From Hyphomicrobiales bacterium (GTDB taxonomy: Bacteria > Pseudomonadota > Alphaproteobacteria > Rhizobiales > Aestuariivirgaceae), in the NCBI GenBank assembly GCA_027031305.1, contig JALVRJ010000326.1, positions 1-10,548 of the forward strand: 10,548 nt of DNA, read 5' to 3'. How positions within the stretch are numbered: position 1 is the stretch's first letter; each line of letters starts with the position of its first letter. Under the pieces are notes generated by a model. It was not told the origin of the DNA and ran no database searches. It saw only the letters and a list, made by a program, of their open reading frames with translations. The position numbers and the translations under genes are program-made. Shown here piece after piece: positions 6,655 to 10,548 of the stretch.

Positions 6655-7587
6655 TCAGGGATGCACCTTCGCGCCCTCGCGTGGCTCCTCGGTGTCCACC
6701 AGGCGGGCGTTGAGCCAGATGAGCAGCGGCGCGGCGATGACGATGGAGGAATAGGTGCCGATGATGACGCCCCAGATCATGGTGAAGGTGAAGCCGCGCA
6801 GCACCTCGCCGCCAAGCACGTAGAGAGAGATGAGCGCCACCAGCGTGGAGACGGAGGTGAGGATGGTGCGCGAGAGCATCTGGTTGATGGACTTGTTGAT
6901 GACCTGCGGCAGGGGGGTCTTCTTGAACTTGCGCATGTTTTCGCGCACGCGGTCGTAAACGACCACCGTGTCGTTCAGCGAATAGCCGACGATGGTCAAG
7001 AGCGCGGCGATGATGGACAGGTTGAACTCCAGCCGGGTGAAGGCGAAGATGCCGATGGTGATGGTCACGTCGTGCACCAGCGCCGCCACCGCGCCGACGG
7101 CGAATTGCCACTCGAAACGGAACCAGATGTAGAGCATGACGCCGGCCAGCGCCATGAGCACGGCGATGACGCCATCACGCGCCAGCTCGCCGGAAACCTT
7201 CGGCCCCACCACCTCGACGCGGCGGTATTCCACGCCCGGTCCCAGAGCCTTCTTGACCTTGCGCACCACTTCCTGCTGCGCCTGCTCGTCGCCGGTGCTT
7301 TCCACGCGGATGAGCACGTCGCGCGGGTTGCCGAACTCCTGCAACTCGAAACTGCCCAGTTTCAGCGCGCCGATCTTCTTGCGCAGCGCGGCGATGTCGG
7401 CCGGCCCCTGGGTGCGGATCTCGATGAGGGTGCCGCCCTTGAAGTCGATGCCGAAGTTCAGCCCCAGGGTGAAGACGGCGACGATGGAGACGAGCATGGC
7501 CACGCTGGAGGCGATGAAGGCCAGCCGCGCCCATTTCATGAAGTCGATGTTGGGCTCGACGGGCAGCAATTTGACCAGTGGAAACAT
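6655..7587 (-). CDS. secF: Protein translocase subunit SecF
   Basis: SecF pairs with SecD in the inner membrane and uses the proton motive force to help SecYEG-SecA complete protein export. The 310-residue product has a first membrane segment at about 22-43, FGIDFKGG at 45-52, and a periplasmic domain at about 53-130 ending in VVGPKVSGEL (126-135). Five further membrane segments run from about 137 to 290 and carry the conserved GYSLNDTVVVYDRVREN at 201-217, in which Asp206 is a likely proton-relay residue, and MLSRTILTSVSTL at 237-249. Length is typical. AAGGAG lies 9 bases before the ATG and sits between the secD stop and the secF start, which are only 18 bases apart, so the two subunits should be made from one message in matched amounts. 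Confidence 0.97.
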   Translation of the reverse strand: MFPLVKLLPVEPNIDFMKWARLAFIASSVAMLVSIVAVFTLGLNFGIDFKGGTLIEIRTQGPADIAALRKKIGALKLGSFELQEFGNPRDVLIRVESTGDEQAQQEVVRKVKKALGPGVEYRRVEVVGPKVSGELARDGVIAVLMALAGVMLYIWFRFEWQFAVGAVAALVHDVTITIGIFAFTRLEFNLSIIAALLTIVGYSLNDTVVVYDRVRENMRKFKKTPLPQVINKSINQMLSRTILTSVSTLVALISLYVLGGEVLRGFTFTMIWGVIIGTYSSIVIAAPLLIWLNARLVDTEEPREGAKVHP

Positions 7588-7605
7588 CGGTGTCGGCTCC
7601 TTCCC

Positions 7606-9237
7606 TCAAGCCTTCGCTTCGCTGGCGATGGGCAGCGTCTTGGGCCGTTTCTTCCATACCCACAGGGCGACGAGAAAGCGGGTGAGCGTGTAGGCCGTGA
7701 ACACGGTGGTGATGATGCCCACGCCCAGCGTCACGGCGAAGCCGCGCACCGGACCGGAGCCCAGGCCATAGAGCACCACTGCGGCGATGAAGGTGGTGAT
7801 GTTGGCGTCCAGGATGGTGCCGAAGGCGCGTGAGAAGCCCACCTCCAGCGCATTGATGGCCGAGCGTCCGGCGCGGTATTCCTCGCGCACGCGCTCGTAG
7901 ACCAGCACGTTGGAATCCACCGCCATACCCAAGGTGAGCACGATGCCGGCGATGCCGGGCAGCGTCAGGGTGGCCTGGAAGGCGGTGAGGATACCCAGCA
8001 GCATGACGAGGTTGGCGATGAGCGCGATGTCGGCGATGACGCCGAAAACGCCATAGAACAGCACCATGAAAATAAGCACGCCGACGAGCGCCACCACCGA
8101 GGCGGTGATGCCGGCGCGGATGGAGTCCGACCCCAGCGAGGGGCCGACGGTGCGCTCTTCCACCACCACCAGCTTGGCCGGCAAGGCGCCGGAACGCAGC
8201 ACGGCGGACATCACCCGCGTCTCCTCCACCGTGAAACGGCCGGAGATCTGCCCCGTGCCGCCGAGGATGGGCGTCTGGATGACCGGCGCGGACACCACCT
8301 TGCCGTCGAGGATGATGGCGAAGGGCTTGCCGACGTTGGCCTGGGTCAGGCGGGCGAACTTCAGCGCCCCCTTCTGGTTGAAGCGGAAGGTGACCACCGG
8401 TTCGCCGGTCTGGCCGTCGAACGAGGGCTGCGCGTCCACCAGGTCGGCGCCCTCAACGGTGGCCCGCCGCGAGGTCTTGACCCAGTAGATGCGGTTCGGG
8501 TCCTTCTCGTCCGGCAGGGCCACGCAGCCCGGCGGCGGACGCTCGCCCTGTGCGCCGGTGGGCTGCACGTCGCACAGTAGCTGGAAGGTCAGCCGCGCCG
8601 TCTGGCCGACGGCCTGCTTGAGCATGTCGGGGTCCTTCACGCCCGGGGCCTGCACGATGATACGGTCGAAGCCCTGTTGCTGAATCGTGGCCTCGGTCAT
8701 GCCCAGTTCGTCCAGGCGCCGGCGGATGACCTCGATGGCCTGCTCCACCGCGCTCTTGACGCGGTTTTCAATCCCGGCCTCGGTGTAGCGCAGGATGAAG
8801 GTGTTGCCCTCGCGCCGCACTTCCACCTCCGGCGCCGAGCCGCCGGCGCCGAACAGGCCCACCTGCACCGGCTGCGCCAGCTCCTTCAGGGCCTTCGCGG
8901 CCTCCTCCACCTTGTTCGGATCGGTGATGGTGACGGTCAACGAGCCATCCTTGTTCACTGTGATGCGGTGGCGGATCTTGCGCTCGGTCCACAGGCGCAG
9001 GCGGACATCACCCTTGAGCTGGTTGACGAGGTTCTTGCGCAGGTCCTCCTTGTCCACCTCCCACACCAGGTGCGAGCCGCCCTGCAAGTCCAGCCCCAGC
9101 ACGATGGGCTTGTCGGGCAGGAGGGCGTGCAGGCTGTCCCGGACGTGCGGCGGCAGCACGTTGGGCAGGGCGAACAGCGCACCCAGCAGGACCGCGCCGA
9201 GAATGAACAGCGTCTTGAGCCAGGTTATCCGGAACAT
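7606..9237 (-). CDS. secD: Protein translocase subunit SecD
   Basis: SecD is the large partner of SecF in the inner-membrane accessory complex that drives late steps of Sec export. The 543-residue product has an N-terminal membrane segment at about 8-27, the family motif GLDLQGG at 48-54, a large periplasmic region (P1) to about 370, then five membrane segments between 373 and about 527. Conserved transmembrane residues are visible: GMAVDSNVLVYER with Asp441, and DANITTFIAAVVLYGLGSGPV starting at Asp477 (a region slightly over 20 residues). The basic tail WKKRPK fits the positive-inside rule. Length is normal for alphaproteobacteria, which keep SecD and SecF as separate proteins. The ATG is preceded only by a weak GGAA. 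The gene starts 82 bases after yajC and probably shares its promoter. Confidence 0.97.
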   Translation of the reverse strand: MFRITWLKTLFILGAVLLGALFALPNVLPPHVRDSLHALLPDKPIVLGLDLQGGSHLVWEVDKEDLRKNLVNQLKGDVRLRLWTERKIRHRITVNKDGSLTVTITDPNKVEEAAKALKELAQPVQVGLFGAGGSAPEVEVRREGNTFILRYTEAGIENRVKSAVEQAIEVIRRRLDELGMTEATIQQQGFDRIIVQAPGVKDPDMLKQAVGQTARLTFQLLCDVQPTGAQGERPPPGCVALPDEKDPNRIYWVKTSRRATVEGADLVDAQPSFDGQTGEPVVTFRFNQKGALKFARLTQANVGKPFAIILDGKVVSAPVIQTPILGGTGQISGRFTVEETRVMSAVLRSGALPAKLVVVEERTVGPSLGSDSIRAGITASVVALVGVLIFMVLFYGVFGVIADIALIANLVMLLGILTAFQATLTLPGIAGIVLTLGMAVDSNVLVYERVREEYRAGRSAINALEVGFSRAFGTILDANITTFIAAVVLYGLGSGPVRGFAVTLGVGIITTVFTAYTLTRFLVALWVWKKRPKTLPIASEAKA

Positions 9238-9319
9238 GGGTGTTGGTTCCGCTGATGATGCGCGCGGGCCATGGGTGGCGGCGCGCTGATTGTTCCGAAG
9301 GCGGGTGCCGGGTGGGCGC

Positions 9320-9655
9320 TCACTTCTCGTTGGCGGCCACGGGCTGGCCCTTCACCACCACCTCGGCGATGTAGGGGCGGCGCACCTTCACGCGCACGCC
9401 CTCGGCCAGCTCGACGGTCAGCTCGTCGTCGTTGACCTTCACCACCTTGCCCACCAGGCCGCCGTTGGTGACCACGGTGTCGCCGCGGCGGACGTTCTTC
9501 AGCATCTCCTGGTGCTCGCGCAGCTTCTTCTGCTGCGGGCGGATGATGAAGAACCAGAACACGCCCATGATGAGCAGCAGCGGCAGGAACAGGCTGATGA
9601 GATCGCCGCCGCCGGGGCCACCCGCCGCCTGTGCATGGGCCGGGGTAATGAACAT
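9320..9655 (-). CDS. yajC: Sec translocon accessory protein YajC
   Basis: YajC is a small single-pass inner-membrane protein that associates with SecDF and the SecYEG holotranslocon; it is usually not essential. The 111-residue product begins MFITPAHAQA, has one hydrophobic segment at 19-38 (LISLFLPLLLIMGVFWFFII), and then the diagnostic IRPQQKK motif at 38-44. A small cytoplasmic beta domain follows with GDTVVTNGGLVGKV at 58-71. ATG 9655 is chosen because it gives the usual family N-terminus and has GAGGGGA about 8 bases upstream; an upstream in-frame extension to 9763 has no family resemblance. It is the first gene of the minus-strand yajC-secD-secF run. Confidence 0.95.
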   Translation of the reverse strand: MFITPAHAQAAGGPGGGDLISLFLPLLLIMGVFWFFIIRPQQKKLREHQEMLKNVRRGDTVVTNGGLVGKVVKVNDDELTVELAEGVRVKVRRPYIAEVVVKGQPVAANEK

Positions 9656-9735
9656 GTCTTTTCCCCTCGAGGTTTGCCATTCGATCATTCTGCCCGGGGT
9701 GGGAGCGAATCCCGCGTTCCGGGCGTTTCCGCCCG

Positions 9736-9763
9736 TATATAGCGCCAGAACGCGGCCTTGCAA
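9736..9763 (-). promoter_or_regulatory. Likely sigma70-type promoter for yajC-secD-secF
   Basis: On the minus strand, TTGCAA (9758-9763) is followed after 16 bases by TATATA (9736-9741). Both hexamers match the -35 and -10 consensus well (4 of 6 and 5 of 6), and the spacing is acceptable. Transcription would start near 9728, leaving a leader of roughly 70 bases before the yajC ATG. In otherwise GC-rich DNA this pairing stands out. Confidence 0.55.
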
Positions 9764-9786
9764 AAGGAAAGCGCGCCAATTATCCC
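9758..9786 (+). promoter_or_regulatory. Weak candidate promoter for the DUF815 ATPase gene
   Basis: The same TTGCAA hexamer is palindromic and can be read on the plus strand as a -35 element. After 17 bases comes TATCCC (9781-9786), which matches only half of the -10 consensus. If used, it would start a transcript near 9793 towards the ATPase gene. This is a guess from spacing and position. Confidence 0.25.
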
Positions 9787-9804
9787 TTCCTCACCATTGT
9801 TTCA

Positions 9805-9819
9805 TCATTCACCGAATGA
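9805..9819. repeat. Inverted repeat in the ATPase leader
   Basis: TCATTC and GAATGA flank ACC, forming a perfect 6-base-arm palindrome. It lies between the candidate promoter and the ATPase ribosome binding region. It could be an operator or a small hairpin. No second copy was noticed in this window. Confidence 0.3.
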
Positions 9820-9844
9820 AAGGTGCGAAGGGGGCGGACGCTCC

Positions 9845-10548
9845 ATGGGCAGGGGTTTCGACGAGGACGCGGCGGCCTACCTGAAGCGTGTCGCCGAGGC
9901 GCTGGAGCGGTTCACGCCGCCGCCGCGGGCAACCGACCCGGCGGAGGCGCCGGGCTTCCTGTGGGACGGCGGCTCGGATTCGCTGATGCCGGTGGCCGAT
10001 GTCCGTTTCCTGCCGCTGGAGCTGTTGCGCGGCATGGAGGCGCACAAGCGGCGCCTGCTTGCCAACACGCGGCGTTTCGCGCAAGGACTGCCGGCCAACA
10101 ACGCGCTGCTGTGGGGAGCGCGCGGCACGGGCAAGAGCGCGCTGGTGAAGGCGGTGTTCGGGGCGCTGCACGAGGACTTTCCCGGCCTGCGCATCGTCGA
10201 GATCGATCGTGATTCAATCCAGGGCCTGCCTCGCCTGATGCGGATTCTGCGCAAGTGGGAGGACCATCGTTTTGTCGTGTTCTGCGACGATCTTTCCTTC
10301 GATGATGACGACGACACCTACAAGACGCTGAAATCGGCGCTGGAGGGCGGCATCGAGGGGCCGCCGGAAAACGTGGTGCTCTACGCCACCTCCAACTGCC
10401 GCCACTTGATGCCGCGCGAGATGATCGAGAACGAGCGCGAGACGGCCATTCACCCGACGGAAGCGGAACAGGAGAAGGTGTCGTTGTCCGACCGCTTCGG
10501 CCTGTGGCTGGGCTTCTACCCGTGCGACCAGGAGACATATCTGGACAT
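9845..10548 (+). CDS. DUF815-type AAA+-like P-loop ATPase, 3' end outside the window
   Basis: The visible 234 residues belong to the DUF815 family of ATP-binding proteins, usually about 280-290 residues, so roughly 50 are missing. Walker A is GARGTGKS at 91-98, Walker B is FVVFCDDL at 143-150, a sensor-1-like TSN stands at 182-184, and the family block SLSDRFGLWLGF occupies 213-224, with Arg217 a possible arginine finger. Between these lies the acidic SFDDDDDTYKTLKSALEGG. There is no signal peptide or membrane segment, so the protein is cytoplasmic. Cellular role is not established. The family's frequent position next to yajC in alphaproteobacteria is from memory and matches the layout here. 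ATG 9845 follows GAAGGGGG at a rather long distance of about 13 bases. No other in-frame ATG or GTG lies nearby upstream. Confidence 0.9.
   Translation, partial: MGRGFDEDAAAYLKRVAEALERFTPPPRATDPAEAPGFLWDGGSDSLMPVADVRFLPLELLRGMEAHKRRLLANTRRFAQGLPANNALLWGARGTGKSALVKAVFGALHEDFPGLRIVEIDRDSIQGLPRLMRILRKWEDHRFVVFCDDLSFDDDDDTYKTLKSALEGGIEGPPENVVLYATSNCRHLMPREMIENERETAIHPTEAEQEKVSLSDRFGLWLGFYPCDQETYLD

Noticed and set aside
6661-7833. 390-codon plus-strand frame antisense to secF and the end of secD
   Set aside because: The product is an Asp/Gly/His-rich artefact of GC-biased codons in secDF, and it crosses two well-supported genes.
9823-10212. 129-codon frame starting at GTG 9823
   Set aside because: It is out of frame with the DUF815 ATPase, whose Walker motifs and sensor region are continuous from 9845 to the window end.

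Overview
The window is high-GC bacterial chromosome that reads as Alphaproteobacteria. The support is the set of gene neighbours: serS-surE-pcm, yajC-secD-secF, an MTH938-like gene and a DUF815-type ATPase are commonly clustered in that class. Genus and species cannot be told from the window. All core genes look intact and none shows a frameshift.

Layout, left to right. (1) serS (seryl-tRNA synthetase), + strand. (2) A two-gene cassette, + strand, inserted between serS and surE: an amino (N4-cytosine or N6-adenine) DNA methyltransferase and a small PD-(D/E)XK nuclease, joined by an ATGA overlap. This looks like a type II restriction-modification (RM) system of unknown specificity. The nuclease gene is clearly AT-richer than its surroundings. 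(3) surE and pcm, + strand: a survival nucleotidase and an L-isoaspartate O-methyltransferase. (4) A convergent junction, then a minus-strand block read right to left as yajC, secD, secF, a secreted FG-GAP/VCBS-repeat protein and an MTH938-like small protein. The first three are the accessory complex of the Sec translocon. (5) A short divergent regulatory region with a credible sigma70-type promoter for yajC. (6) The start of a DUF815 P-loop ATPase, + strand, cut off by the window end.

The serS/surE/pcm and yajC/secDF parts are housekeeping functions: translation, protein and nucleotide repair, protein export. Accessory content is limited to the RM cassette and, less clearly, the FG-GAP protein between secF and the MTH938-like gene. 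From remembered gene orders, the yajC-to-MTH938 block appears inverted relative to pcm, and the usual nlpD-type gene after pcm is absent. No tRNA, rRNA, CRISPR array, insertion sequence or clear rho-independent terminator was seen. The best candidate for something undescribed is the RM pair, mainly because its nuclease could not be assigned to a named family. It is most likely a new member of a known kind of system rather than a new kind of system.
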